Virus record (IMG/VR): IMGVR_UViG_3300025141_000899
Coordinates: 1-21,733 of that record
Source: a virus
Length of the DNA stretch: 21,733 nucleotides
Reading direction: 5' to 3' (one strand)
The position numbers and the translations under genes were made by a program. Numbering within the stretch: the first letter of the stretch is position 1; each line of letters starts with the position of its first letter. The notes beneath the pieces are model-generated. The model saw only the letters and a program-made list of their open reading frames with translations, did not search any database and was not told the origin of the DNA. Shown here in pieces: positions 6,957-13,934 of the stretch.

Positions 6957-6999
6957 GAGTTGAAAAATGGTAACAGGATTTAAGGATGGAGGACAATAA
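6957..6999 (+). pseudogene. Ten-codon remnant repeating the start of the upstream LamG gene
   Basis: ATG 6967 opens a ten-codon frame, MVTGFKDGGQ, ending at TAA 6997-6999. It copies the start of the gene at 6120 (MVMGFKDGEL) in protein and DNA (GGATTTAAGGATGGAG against GGATTTAAAGATGGAG). It has its own AGGAG (6955-6959), 7 bases before ATG, and its last codons contain the GGAGG used by the next gene. It could be the stub of a deleted paralogue or a translated leader peptide. Confidence 0.55.
6988..6992 (+). promoter_or_regulatory. Shine-Dalgarno deciding start 7001
   Basis: GGAGG lies 8 bases before ATG 7001, the same spacing as at the capsid gene. An upstream in-frame ATG at 6986 overlaps this GGAGG and has no ribosome site of its own, so 7001 is preferred. 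Confidence 0.7.
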
Positions 7000-7000
7000 A

Positions 7001-7261
7001 ATGGCAGACGTAATTGATGAAGCTTTGTCCGATAAGAAATTATCAGACTTGCAAAGTGCTAAACTTAAAAGTGCAGCAGTTAAAGCATTAACTAAAGCTG
7101 ATGTGGAAAAAGCAATTCCATTATTAAAAGAAGTGGCGAAGAATAATGGTCATTCGGCTATTGCTCACAAACTTGGATTAACACAACAACAAGTGGCTAA
7201 GATTCATAAAAAGATGATGGCTAAAGTGAACGAACTAACACCGAGAGAAGCAATTGAATAA
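7001..7261 (+). CDS. Small helix-turn-helix protein
   Basis: 86 aa, all-helical by pattern. Residues about 50-72 (GHSAIAHKLGLTQQQVAKIHK) fit a helix-turn-helix of the sigma-70 region 4 / transposase-HTH style: a small residue in helix 1, G at the turn (L-G-L-T), then recognition helix QQQVAKIHK. The first 45 residues form two amphipathic helices (SDLQSAKLKSAAVKALTKAD) that could dimerise. It has no second domain. Such a protein is unexpected among fibre genes: it may regulate late transcription, or the fold may have been reused in a structural role. A strong ribosome site suggests real expression. Only one base separates its stop from the next ATG at 7263, so the two are translationally coupled. 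Confidence 0.5.
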   Translation: MADVIDEALSDKKLSDLQSAKLKSAAVKALTKADVEKAIPLLKEVAKNNGHSAIAHKLGLTQQQVAKIHKKMMAKVNELTPREAIE

Positions 7262-7262
7262 A

Positions 7263-8531
7263 ATGAGCTTACTAACTAAGAACAGTACACCAGCTGAAAG
7301 AGGAAGAGGCTGTTTATTTGTGGAACAATTAATTGATGCAAATAGTGTTGCCGCTAATGGTGCAGCAATAACTGGAACTCCAACTTTCAGTAATGGACTA
7401 GTCTTAACTGGAAGTGAATGTTTATTGTATAATTACGCTCCTTGGGGTGATGTGGGTGATTATAGTGTTAATATTGATATAACCCATATTTCTGGAAGAG
7501 GGTCGGCTCAAGTAATAGCACATTGGGGAACTGGAATTAATGACGAAGCAGGATATATAAAAATTGATGCTGATGATACAATTAGAATGGGTGCGAATAA
7601 TGCTCACCAACCATTTACTGGAACAGGAATTCCGTTAAGCAGTGGTCGTCATACAATTACTGTACGCTTTAATGGTGCTTCAGCCAGAAGTGTGTTTTTG
7701 GATGGAGTTCAATTAAGTGGTGGAAGTAGTGGAGGAGGAGCAGGAGTAACTGATACTGCAATTGCTATTGGTTCGGAAATTGGTGGAACTAATAAATATA
7801 TTGGAACAATCCATAGTGTTAAAATGTTTAGTGAAATGTTAACATTACAAGAGCATACCGATATTTATAATGGAGAGGTTTATTCTTATCGTAATGAATC
7901 AATTATGGATTTACCGATGGATTTTGCTAATAATGACCCAACTAATGGATTAGTTAAAGATGTAAGTGGAAATGGAAACGATGCAACAATGCCAGGTGGA
8001 ACTTCTGACCCAGTTAAGAATACACACATTAATGGTTATGAATTTGATGGTACGAATGATTATTTAATTTTACCCAACCTTGGATTCTCAGCAGGGAGTG
8101 AATATACTGTGTCTATTATGAGTAGGTTAGATAGGTTATTGGGAAGTGACACTTGGATAAATTTTGGGTATAATTCTCCAGAATCTGATGGATGGGTAAT
8201 TCAAGAATCAGCAGGGACTTATAGGGTTTATAATGCAGGAAATAATGCAGTTGTTGCAAATGTTCCAACTCAATTAGGCCAATGGCTTCATTGGGTAGTA
8301 ACTCACGATGGTACAGATTTAAAGGTATATTTAAATGGAGAATATAGAAATACACTTGCTGCGTTTAGTTATGATTACACTACAACATATTATCTTGGGA
8401 TTGAAGCAGCTACACCATTTAAACCATATCAAGGCTCATTAGCTTCTTGTAAAGTATGGAATTCTGAATTAACACCATTACAAATCCAAGACTTATACAA
8501 TAACGAACTAAAAAGGGTGAATAACAAATGA
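7263..8531 (+). CDS. Double LamG / concanavalin A-like lectin virion protein
   Basis: 422 aa from ATG 7263; an in-frame TTG at 7254 inside the previous gene is less likely. Two LamG-type lectin domains lie in tandem. Domain 1 covers about residues 35-205 (GRHTITVRFNGASARSVFLD 128-147, NKYIGTIHSVKMFSEMLT 177-194). Domain 2 covers about 215-415 and has the full set of signatures: KDVSGNGNDAT (232-242), YEFDGTNDYL (259-268), WLHWVVTHDGTDLKVYLNG (341-359) and YQGSLASCKVWNSELTPLQI (389-408). A Gly/Ser loop (152-161) interrupts domain 1. No signal peptide or membrane helix, so it is a virion component rather than a secreted enzyme. It overlaps the next LamG gene by ATGA, so the two are co-translated. 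Confidence 0.75.
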   Translation: MSLLTKNSTPAERGRGCLFVEQLIDANSVAANGAAITGTPTFSNGLVLTGSECLLYNYAPWGDVGDYSVNIDITHISGRGSAQVIAHWGTGINDEAGYIKIDADDTIRMGANNAHQPFTGTGIPLSSGRHTITVRFNGASARSVFLDGVQLSGGSSGGGAGVTDTAIAIGSEIGGTNKYIGTIHSVKMFSEMLTLQEHTDIYNGEVYSYRNESIMDLPMDFANNDPTNGLVKDVSGNGNDATMPGGTSDPVKNTHINGYEFDGTNDYLILPNLGFSAGSEYTVSIMSRLDRLLGSDTWINFGYNSPESDGWVIQESAGTYRVYNAGNNAVVANVPTQLGQWLHWVVTHDGTDLKVYLNGEYRNTLAAFSYDYTTTYYLGIEAATPFKPYQGSLASCKVWNSELTPLQIQDLYNNELKRVNNK

Positions 8532-10510
8532 GCATAATCCAACAATTAAAAACTGAAGGCGTATTAAAACTTTATATGGATTTTAGAAGTGGGACTTATA
8601 GCGATTGGAGTGGTAATGATAATCATGGAACTCCAACTGATGTTTATCTGGATAAAGCAGGAGTAAGGTTTGTAAACCCAGCTGCAGCTGGTACTAATTT
8701 AGTAAGCGTTCCAAACACGTCTGATTTTAATTTTGGAACTTCAACTGATTTTAGTATTTATATTTGGATTAAATCGGTTGACGATTTATCTGCTAGGAAT
8801 TTAAGATTGTTTTCAAACAGTGACCTTACTGGTGGTTGTTTTGCAGATATTCAAAATAATTTGGTTAGAATATTTTTTGAAGCAGGAGCATCATATACAT
8901 TAGCATTTGACAGTTCAGTAGAAACAACAATTCCTGCCCATTTATGTTGGACTTTTGATAGAGATGGAAGTGGACTTGGATATTATAATGGTGGATTGGT
9001 TGCAACTACAGCAACTAACCCTGGAGATATAAATGAAGATTTAGATACAAGTAATCCTTTACAAATTGGAAAGGTTCTAACTCAAACAGCCAATATGTTT
9101 GATGGGGACTGGAAATCATTTATAATTGTTAATAGAGTTTTAACCGCCACTGAAGTAAGTCAGATTAAAGCAGAATTAGAAAATACATCTTGGCCAACTA
9201 AATCGAAAGGTTCAAGAGGAAGTGATTACTTGATAGAACAAGACACTTCATTAGTTGGTGCTTATGATATGAAACCAACCGCTGGTGTTGTAGTTGATGA
9301 AAGTGGGAATAATAATGATATGAGCATTATTGGTGATGGATTTCATACTAGAACTCCTTTTGGAAATGGGATTGATTTCTTAACAGCAAATGGGAATTAT
9401 CTTAACAAAGCATCATTTAACAATTTACCTTCAACAGCAATAACTGTTTCAGCTTGGACTAAAACTCACGCCAATGTTGATTGGAATGATATTGTTCAAA
9501 CAGATAATTGGGATACTTCAGCAGGAACTTGGATATTATACACCAATTCTCTTGGAAGAGCAGACTTTGGAATTGCAGAAGCAGGTTCAGTTCAAAATTT
9601 AGCACAATCAGCAACTGGAAGAATTGTGGCAGGATTTTGGAATCACATAGTTGGAACTTATGATGGAACTACTGTTAAAGTTTATGTTGATGGAGTTATC
9701 GGACCAACAACTGCAACAGTTACTCAGGCACTAGATACTACTGAAAATATTTCTATCGCACAAGATTGTCAACAAATAATCTCAAATGTTAAAATCTACA
9801 ACGAGGCTAAAGACCAAGCTTGGGTTACTAAAGAATATGAAAACGGGGCTAAAACAGTTAGTTATAAAACTGATTGGTTCTCTTTAGAAATTGATGGTAT
9901 TACTGCTGGACAAATAGGTGGAACTGATTTTAATGTTAAAAGTGGAACGTGGGATATTGAACATGATGAACCATTTAAAACTTTAGTTTGTGCAAGTTCA
10001 GGATATTGTACTGTACCACCAAGTGGATTTAATAGTAGTCCAACGGAAGCAGCTTATGGTACTTGGGAATTTACATTAAAGAAAGTTAATGGGTCTGGTG
10101 GATTCGTGTTTATGTTTTCAGCTAGTGATGACGATGATTGGAATGCTGGAACTCAAAATGGATATACACTTCATATTGACAGTAATGAAAGAGTTAGGCT
10201 TAGGAAAGTAACCAATGGGTCAGCTTCGGATTTGTTTTATACAGATGTTAGTTATATAGACTTAAACACTTTTTACACTTACAGAATAACGAGAACTAAT
10301 TTAGGGGAATGGACTGCTTACATTAAAGGAGGAGCTTATGTTGACTGGACTTTAATAACACCTTCCGTTGGAACAAACCCCGCAACAGAAAATACATTTA
10401 CAACTGCCAATTATATTGTCTTTTCAGGAACAACTAATAATGTACTTGTATTGGGAGAGTTAGGAGGAGATAACGCAATTGTGAAAAGGGTTGGAGTTTA
10501 TAATGATTGA
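8528..10510 (+). CDS. Large virion protein with three concanavalin-like domains
   Basis: 660 aa; start ATG 8528 overlaps the preceding stop (ATGA). Three jelly-roll domains are visible. Domain 1, about 10-215: DWSGNDNHGTPT (26-37), DFNFGTSTDFSIYIWIKS (66-83), VNRVLTATEVSQIKAEL (201-217). Domain 2, about 240-435: DESGNNNDMSI (257-267), AITVSAWTKT (304-313), WNHIVGTYDGTTVKVYVDG (371-389), ISNVKIYNEA (418-427). Domain 3, about 445-658, is a divergent concanavalin/DUF1080-like fold: GTWDIEHDEPFKTLV, GTWEFTLKKVNGSGGFVFMF, TFYTYRITRTNLGEWTAYIKG. The first two would bind glycans; domain 3 resembles families found in glycan-binding and glycan-hydrolysing proteins, but no catalytic residues are evident. 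It is the largest member of the lectin cluster and overlaps the next gene by 8 bases. Confidence 0.72.
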   Translation: MSIIQQLKTEGVLKLYMDFRSGTYSDWSGNDNHGTPTDVYLDKAGVRFVNPAAAGTNLVSVPNTSDFNFGTSTDFSIYIWIKSVDDLSARNLRLFSNSDLTGGCFADIQNNLVRIFFEAGASYTLAFDSSVETTIPAHLCWTFDRDGSGLGYYNGGLVATTATNPGDINEDLDTSNPLQIGKVLTQTANMFDGDWKSFIIVNRVLTATEVSQIKAELENTSWPTKSKGSRGSDYLIEQDTSLVGAYDMKPTAGVVVDESGNNNDMSIIGDGFHTRTPFGNGIDFLTANGNYLNKASFNNLPSTAITVSAWTKTHANVDWNDIVQTDNWDTSAGTWILYTNSLGRADFGIAEAGSVQNLAQSATGRIVAGFWNHIVGTYDGTTVKVYVDGVIGPTTATVTQALDTTENISIAQDCQQIISNVKIYNEAKDQAWVTKEYENGAKTVSYKTDWFSLEIDGITAGQIGGTDFNVKSGTWDIEHDEPFKTLVCASSGYCTVPPSGFNSSPTEAAYGTWEFTLKKVNGSGGFVFMFSASDDDDWNAGTQNGYTLHIDSNERVRLRKVTNGSASDLFYTDVSYIDLNTFYTYRITRTNLGEWTAYIKGGAYVDWTLITPSVGTNPATENTFTTANYIVFSGTTNNVLVLGELGGDNAIVKRVGVYND

Positions 10511-10724
10511 AATGCATGAGAGAATGGCCACTATGGAAAATGAAGTGAAGAATTTGAAAGACTCCAATGATAAATCACATAAGGCAATGATGACAAAGCT
10601 TGATACGTTTATTGATACTTGTGATGATAGGTACGCACCTAAATGGATGATGACTATACTTTCATACCTTGCAGGAATAGTTGCAGTTGTAATTTCTGCA
10701 GGAGTAATAAAATATTTATGGTGA
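10503..10724 (+). CDS. Coiled-coil, single-membrane-anchor protein (XhlA / holin-like)
   Basis: 73 aa from ATG 10503, which lies 8 bases inside the end of the upstream gene; GGAG at 10492-10495 precedes it. Residues 1-45 are a heptad-rich coiled coil (MIEMHERMATMENEVKNLKD), then DDRYAPKW, then a single hydrophobic helix (MMTILSYLAGIVAVVISAGVIKYLW) to the C-terminus. The pattern coiled coil, (K/R)YAPKW, one C-terminal membrane span matches haemolysin XhlA-like and related small phage membrane proteins often grouped with holins. In an archaeal virus it could take part in lysis or membrane passage. Its position between lectin and connector genes, not beside a lysin, is odd. A virion-associated membrane protein is the alternative. 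Confidence 0.55.
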   Translation: MIEMHERMATMENEVKNLKDSNDKSHKAMMTKLDTFIDTCDDRYAPKWMMTILSYLAGIVAVVISAGVIKYLW

Positions 10725-10728
10725 TAAA

Positions 10729-12048
10729 ATGGCATATGCAACAAATTTAAATTTTGTAAGATGGAGTGGACTAGGCATAAGAATAGTAGATGAAAATGTA
10801 GGCACTGGAGATAATTCAGAAACTGACTTTGATTTAGATAAAACAAACATTATCACAGGTGGTTATGTTTTAAGTTACGCAGCTTCAGGCTCAAATACAT
10901 TCACCGCTTTAACTGAAACCACCCACTACACTTTAGATAAAGAAAGCGGAAGAATAGTTTTAGAAGCTGCAGGAGTAACTGCTTTAGGAACTAATGTTTT
11001 ATACGCTACTTATTGGTACACTGATAATTTTAATGATGATGTTATTACTGATTACTTAACTGTTGCAGATGATGAAATTGATAAATTAACTGGTCGTAAA
11101 TGGGATTCTCCTACAAGTATAACGGAATATCGAAACGGAAGGAGGAGCTTGGGATATCCAACTACAGATAGACCTTATCAAGCAGATTGGGATGCTCCAG
11201 ACTTTATTGTTTTAAATAATTGGCCAGTAACTAAGATAGACTTTGTTCATTATCTTAATTTACCTGAATCCGTAGCTAGTTTTTTCAACTATGATGATAC
11301 AGGAAGCACATATACAGATTATACTGATGAAGTAAACACAAGTACAGAAGCTCCATTTACTATGTTCGCAGCCGTACCTGCAACAAGCGATGCAGTTTAT
11401 ATTGGAAGTGATAGTATTTTCTTAGGAGTAGATGTTAATCTTTCAACATTAGGAACTGGAAGTCCAGCCATAGATTGGGAGTATTATAACGGAACGGCTT
11501 GGACAGATTTAACTGAAACCGATGTAGATTCGGGAGCTAGTACATTTACTGCCAATGGGAAGTTTACATTTAGTTATCCTTTTGGATGGTCTAAGACTAC
11601 AGTAAACAGCGAGAATTATTATTGGATAAGAGGAGTAGTTGCAACTGGATATACTATAGCTCCTATTTGTGCAACTCTATCCATAAGTGATAATGTTAAT
11701 GTTACTTTAGAACCTAGACAAATTTTATTCAAAGATAGTGGAGAACTTAATTTTGTAAATACCGAAGTTCCAAATGGTACATTAAATTTGAGAATTGATT
11801 ATAGTTACGGAATGACTACAACACCAAATTATATTATAGAGTTAGCGGTTTTGATGGCTAGTGTAAAAGCTTATGTCAATCTGTCAGGAGGTTCTTATGA
11901 CGATGCTACAAGCTATTCTTTGGGTAGTAAGTCGGTTTCTATTGGTGAAGCTTACGTCAATATCCGAGAAGTTATTTCACAATTCAAGAAAAGAATCCAA
12001 GAAATAATGGATATGATTGGAAAACGGGTGGATATAAGAGCAATATAA
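10729..12048 (+). CDS. Head-tail adaptor (connector) protein with inserted beta domains
   Basis: 439 aa. A helical HK97 gp6 / SPP1 gp15-like core appears split: residues about 100-125 (NDDVITDYLTVADDEIDKLTG) and the C-terminal helices 365-430 (PNYIIELAVLMASVKAYVNL, then EAYVNIREVISQFKKRIQEI). Between and before these are two beta modules. One at about 20-98 has the pattern GTGDNSETDFDL...YTLDKESGRIVLEAA..LGTNVLYATYWY. The other at about 215-320 holds DAVYIGSDSIFLGVDVNL, WEYYNGTAWTDL (250-261) and YYWIRGVVATG (297-307). The stopper and neck genes come next, which fixes its place as first connector ring under the portal. Core assignment rests on helix pattern plus gene order. Ribosome site is weak (GGTG). 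Confidence 0.6.
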   Translation: MAYATNLNFVRWSGLGIRIVDENVGTGDNSETDFDLDKTNIITGGYVLSYAASGSNTFTALTETTHYTLDKESGRIVLEAAGVTALGTNVLYATYWYTDNFNDDVITDYLTVADDEIDKLTGRKWDSPTSITEYRNGRRSLGYPTTDRPYQADWDAPDFIVLNNWPVTKIDFVHYLNLPESVASFFNYDDTGSTYTDYTDEVNTSTEAPFTMFAAVPATSDAVYIGSDSIFLGVDVNLSTLGTGSPAIDWEYYNGTAWTDLTETDVDSGASTFTANGKFTFSYPFGWSKTTVNSENYYWIRGVVATGYTIAPICATLSISDNVNVTLEPRQILFKDSGELNFVNTEVPNGTLNLRIDYSYGMTTTPNYIIELAVLMASVKAYVNLSGGSYDDATSYSLGSKSVSIGEAYVNIREVISQFKKRIQEIMDMIGKRVDIRAI

Positions 12049-12049
12049 A

Positions 12050-12463
12050 ATGGTTAAAACAGCAATAACTTCAGTACATGCAAAGGTAAATCGTGCTTTA
12101 ACTAAAGTTATGATTGATGAAGTTTTTGGTAGAAGTTTAACTCTTCAAGTTGTTACTAGAACTGTTGATAATTGGGGTCAGTTAAGTGCTAGAGCTACTG
12201 CAAACACTACATTCACTGGTGATTTACAATTCGGTCTTGATTTAGACCAGCGATATATTGAGACTGGTGTTGTTGAAGTTGGTGATGGAGTTTTGTATAT
12301 TCATCCGACTGAATTAAGTACGTTGCCACAACCACAAGACAGACTAATTGATGGAAATAGCGAATGGGAAATTGTTAGTCAGATTGAAAGTCCTGAACTT
12401 GGTGGAACAGTTTGTCATTATAGTTATAGGTGTAAGAGAAGAATTGAAGCCAGTGATGTATAA
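12050..12463 (+). CDS. Head closure / stopper protein
   Basis: 137 aa, starting one base after the adaptor stop. The central and C-terminal part fits the head-closure (head-tail joining) family: WGQLSARATANTTFTGDLQF, VVEVGDGVLYIHP (74-86), LPQPQDRLIDGNSEWEIVSQ (92-111), and a final strand HYSYRCKRRIEA. The GDG.LYI.P...L.P.D.l...g..weI pattern is typical of the small beta-barrel that binds the adaptor ring and plugs the DNA channel (SPP1 gp16 and HK97 gp7-like roles). Gene order, between adaptor and gp10-like neck protein, agrees. Its stop overlaps the next small gene by TAATG-type coupling. Confidence 0.65.
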   Translation: MVKTAITSVHAKVNRALTKVMIDEVFGRSLTLQVVTRTVDNWGQLSARATANTTFTGDLQFGLDLDQRYIETGVVEVGDGVLYIHPTELSTLPQPQDRLIDGNSEWEIVSQIESPELGGTVCHYSYRCKRRIEASDV

Positions 12464-12594
12464 TGATTTACTTATCTATGGACAGATGGGGTAAACTTTG
12501 TAAATTATGCGGAGCTTTAATGATAGGACTTAAATGTCCTGAATGTGATAAATATGATACTAAACCACGAAGGTCAAAGGTACGAGATAACTAA
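12463..12594 (+). CDS. 43-aa zinc-ribbon miniprotein
   Basis: ATG 12463 overlaps the stop of the stopper gene by one base (TAATG) and the frame runs to TAA 12592-12594. The product has two CxxC pairs, CKLC (13-16) and CPEC (25-28), separated by eight residues, then a basic tail (KPRRSKVRDN). This is a rubredoxin-like knuckle or zinc ribbon. The spacing and tail are characteristic of zinc-binding rather than chance. It overlaps the gp10-like gene by 41 bases, in another frame. Small zinc ribbons are frequent in archaeal and phage genomes and may bind nucleic acid or stabilise a complex; its place within the connector genes suggests a structural or assembly role. No function assigned. Confidence 0.6.
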   Translation: MIYLSMDRWGKLCKLCGALMIGLKCPECDKYDTKPRRSKVRDN

Positions 12595-12982
12595 TTGGAA
12601 AGAGTTCCAAAAGAAGTTATTATTAGCTGTTGGTTTTCAAGTGGAAGCTGAAATTAACAATCAAATTAATAGTATGCGGTTGGTTGATACAGGCACTTTT
12701 AAAAGTAGAACAAAAGCAGAAGTTGTTAACGGAGAACTGATAATTACAAATTCTGCACCTTATGCTAAGTATTTAGAGTATGGAACACTTGAATACTTTA
12801 GGAAATTTGGGAAAGAAAGTTTTCCTACAACACCAGACCCTAAGAAAAAAGATATGAGACCAATTCAAAGAAAGGCTTTTCCTAGAGGAATGCAACCTTT
12901 CGCACCATTTAGAAGAGTGCTTTACAACCAAAATAAGATGGCTGAACTGATAACTAAAGCGGTTAAAGGTGCGAGTCGATAA
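12554..12982 (+). CDS. Neck / tail-completion protein, HK97 gp10-like
   Basis: 142 aa from ATG 12554 (an in-frame GTG at 12545 is an alternative; neither has a strong ribosome site, so coupling with the upstream miniprotein is likely). The HK97 gp10-like signature is clear: RLVDTGTFKSRTKAEV (42-57), APYAKYLEYGT (68-78), and C-terminal QPFAPFRRVLYNQ (114-126), equivalent to VDTG.L..S....V...a.YA.y.E.GT...... QPF..PA. Residues 81-113 are a lysine/proline-rich insertion. The family acts at the neck between head-closure protein and tail terminator. The following promoter marks the end of this unit. Confidence 0.82.
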   Translation: MILNHEGQRYEITNWKEFQKKLLLAVGFQVEAEINNQINSMRLVDTGTFKSRTKAEVVNGELIITNSAPYAKYLEYGTLEYFRKFGKESFPTTPDPKKKDMRPIQRKAFPRGMQPFAPFRRVLYNQNKMAELITKAVKGASR

Positions 12983-12998
12983 TATTATTTAAATACTT
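12981..12998 (+). promoter_or_regulatory. Archaeal-type promoter (TATA box) for the tail-tube operon
   Basis: Identical 18-mer to 792-809, again starting within the stop codon of the previous gene. TATA box TTTAAATA lies at 12988-12995, giving a predicted start near 13018. Between it and the ATG at 13046 lies a seven-codon frame (ATG 13026, MDNGASR) that ends by ATGA overlap with that start, and GGAG at 13034-13037 provides a ribosome site. Identity of the two boxes implies use by the same late transcription machinery. Confidence 0.68.
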
Positions 12999-13045
12999 CA
13001 ACAGTTTAACAATTATCTATCCAAGATGGATAATGGAGCGTCAAG

Positions 13046-13795
13046 ATGACAAAAGCTAAAATTGAGCCAGATAGAATAATTACGAACTTCTTACGAAACA
13101 ATTTAACAGACCCTAATGGTTCAAGAAGCGGTCAATGGATTTATCCTGATTTTCCAAGAGTTCAAGGACTTGGAGATAATTCATTTCCTCGTATTGGAAT
13201 CACACTTCTTTCTGAAAGCAGCGAATATATGGGAATCAATGATGATGCTCAATTTGAAACAATCATAGTTCAAATAGATGTGTTTGCAAAAAAAGGAAAT
13301 GGTCAATCAGTAACAATAAGTGACGAAGCCATAGGAACAGTTAGTTCCAGTTTTAATTCTAATCGTTTAACTTATGAATATGTTCCAAGCTCGGTTACTA
13401 ATATTAAGCATAATGCAGTTAGTTATGGAACTGTAACAAAACAAAACACTAACACAGATTTTAGTACACCAGCAGGAATGAGTGGTGACGTGATTGAATG
13501 GGCAGAAAGCACAGGCGACTTAAACTTAAATGCAACCGATGTAACTGCAGATGATGGTGAAGCAATAACTAGCACTTCAGTTATTTATTTGGAAGGTAAG
13601 AAAATGTGTCAGTATCTTGCAAGAGAGATTGTAAAGGCATTCAGAGGAAGTTGGAGGACGGATACTACTCTTAATGGTTTATTCTATCCTATAAAGGTGA
13701 ACAATTTTCCTCAACCGTTAGACGAGGAATTAGGAGTATTTAGACAAACTCTGGAATATCAATTTAGAGCATTCAATGCTGGAGAGGGATTATAA
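13046..13795 (+). CDS. Tail terminator (tail completion) protein with inserted domain
   Basis: 249 aa. The two ends fit the tail-terminator fold: a helix DRIITNFLRNNL (9-20), strand FPRIGITLLSESSEYMGI (47-64), strand FETIIVQIDVFAKK (70-83), helix KKMCQYLAREIVKAFRG (185-201), and final strands FRQTLEYQFRAFN (232-244). The pattern VxIDVFAKK followed by a helix is usual for this family. The middle, about 84-180, is an extra beta-rich insertion (YEYVPSSVTNIKHNAVSYG; then Asp/Thr-rich), making the protein nearly twice the common ~130 aa size. Position between gp10-like and tail-tube genes agrees. It caps the tail tube and joins it to the neck. First gene after the 12981 promoter. Confidence 0.65.
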   Translation: MTKAKIEPDRIITNFLRNNLTDPNGSRSGQWIYPDFPRVQGLGDNSFPRIGITLLSESSEYMGINDDAQFETIIVQIDVFAKKGNGQSVTISDEAIGTVSSSFNSNRLTYEYVPSSVTNIKHNAVSYGTVTKQNTNTDFSTPAGMSGDVIEWAESTGDLNLNATDVTADDGEAITSTSVIYLEGKKMCQYLAREIVKAFRGSWRTDTTLNGLFYPIKVNNFPQPLDEELGVFRQTLEYQFRAFNAGEGL

Positions 13796-13796
13796 A

Positions 13797-13934
13797 ATGG
13801 TTAAAAAATATGTTAAAATAAAAGGAATGACTCCTGCCTTAGTTGAAGAATCAGAGATTCCCAACCTAATGGAGAAAAAAGTAAAGAAGAAAAAATCCAA
13901 GAAGGAGGATAAAAAAGAAAATGGCAACGATTGA
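13797..13934 (+). CDS. 45-aa lysine-rich miniprotein overlapping tail tube
   Basis: ATG 13797 lies one base after the terminator stop (TAAAATGG) and the frame runs to TGA 13932-13934, overlapping the tail-tube start by 14 bases. Residues 1-25 (MVKKYVKIKGMTPALVEESE) may form a short strand and helix; residues 26-42 are almost wholly Lys with Ser/Glu/Asp. The AAGGAGG at 13901-13907 that serves the tail tube is inside this frame, so translation through it could tune tube synthesis. Similar position-specific small basic proteins occur in other tailed viruses, but I do not recognise this one. Function unknown; a tube-assembly or coupling role is inferred from place only. Confidence 0.45.
   Translation: MVKKYVKIKGMTPALVEESEIPNLMEKKVKKKKSKKEDKKENGND

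Noticed and set aside
8320-8340. TATA-like TATATTTAAATGG
   Set aside because: It lies in the middle of a LamG domain, encoding the conserved KVYLNG strand, with no gene start downstream at a fitting distance.
13026-13049. Seven-codon frame MDNGASR before the tail terminator gene
   Set aside because: No ribosome site of its own and too short to judge as coding; noted under the promoter only.
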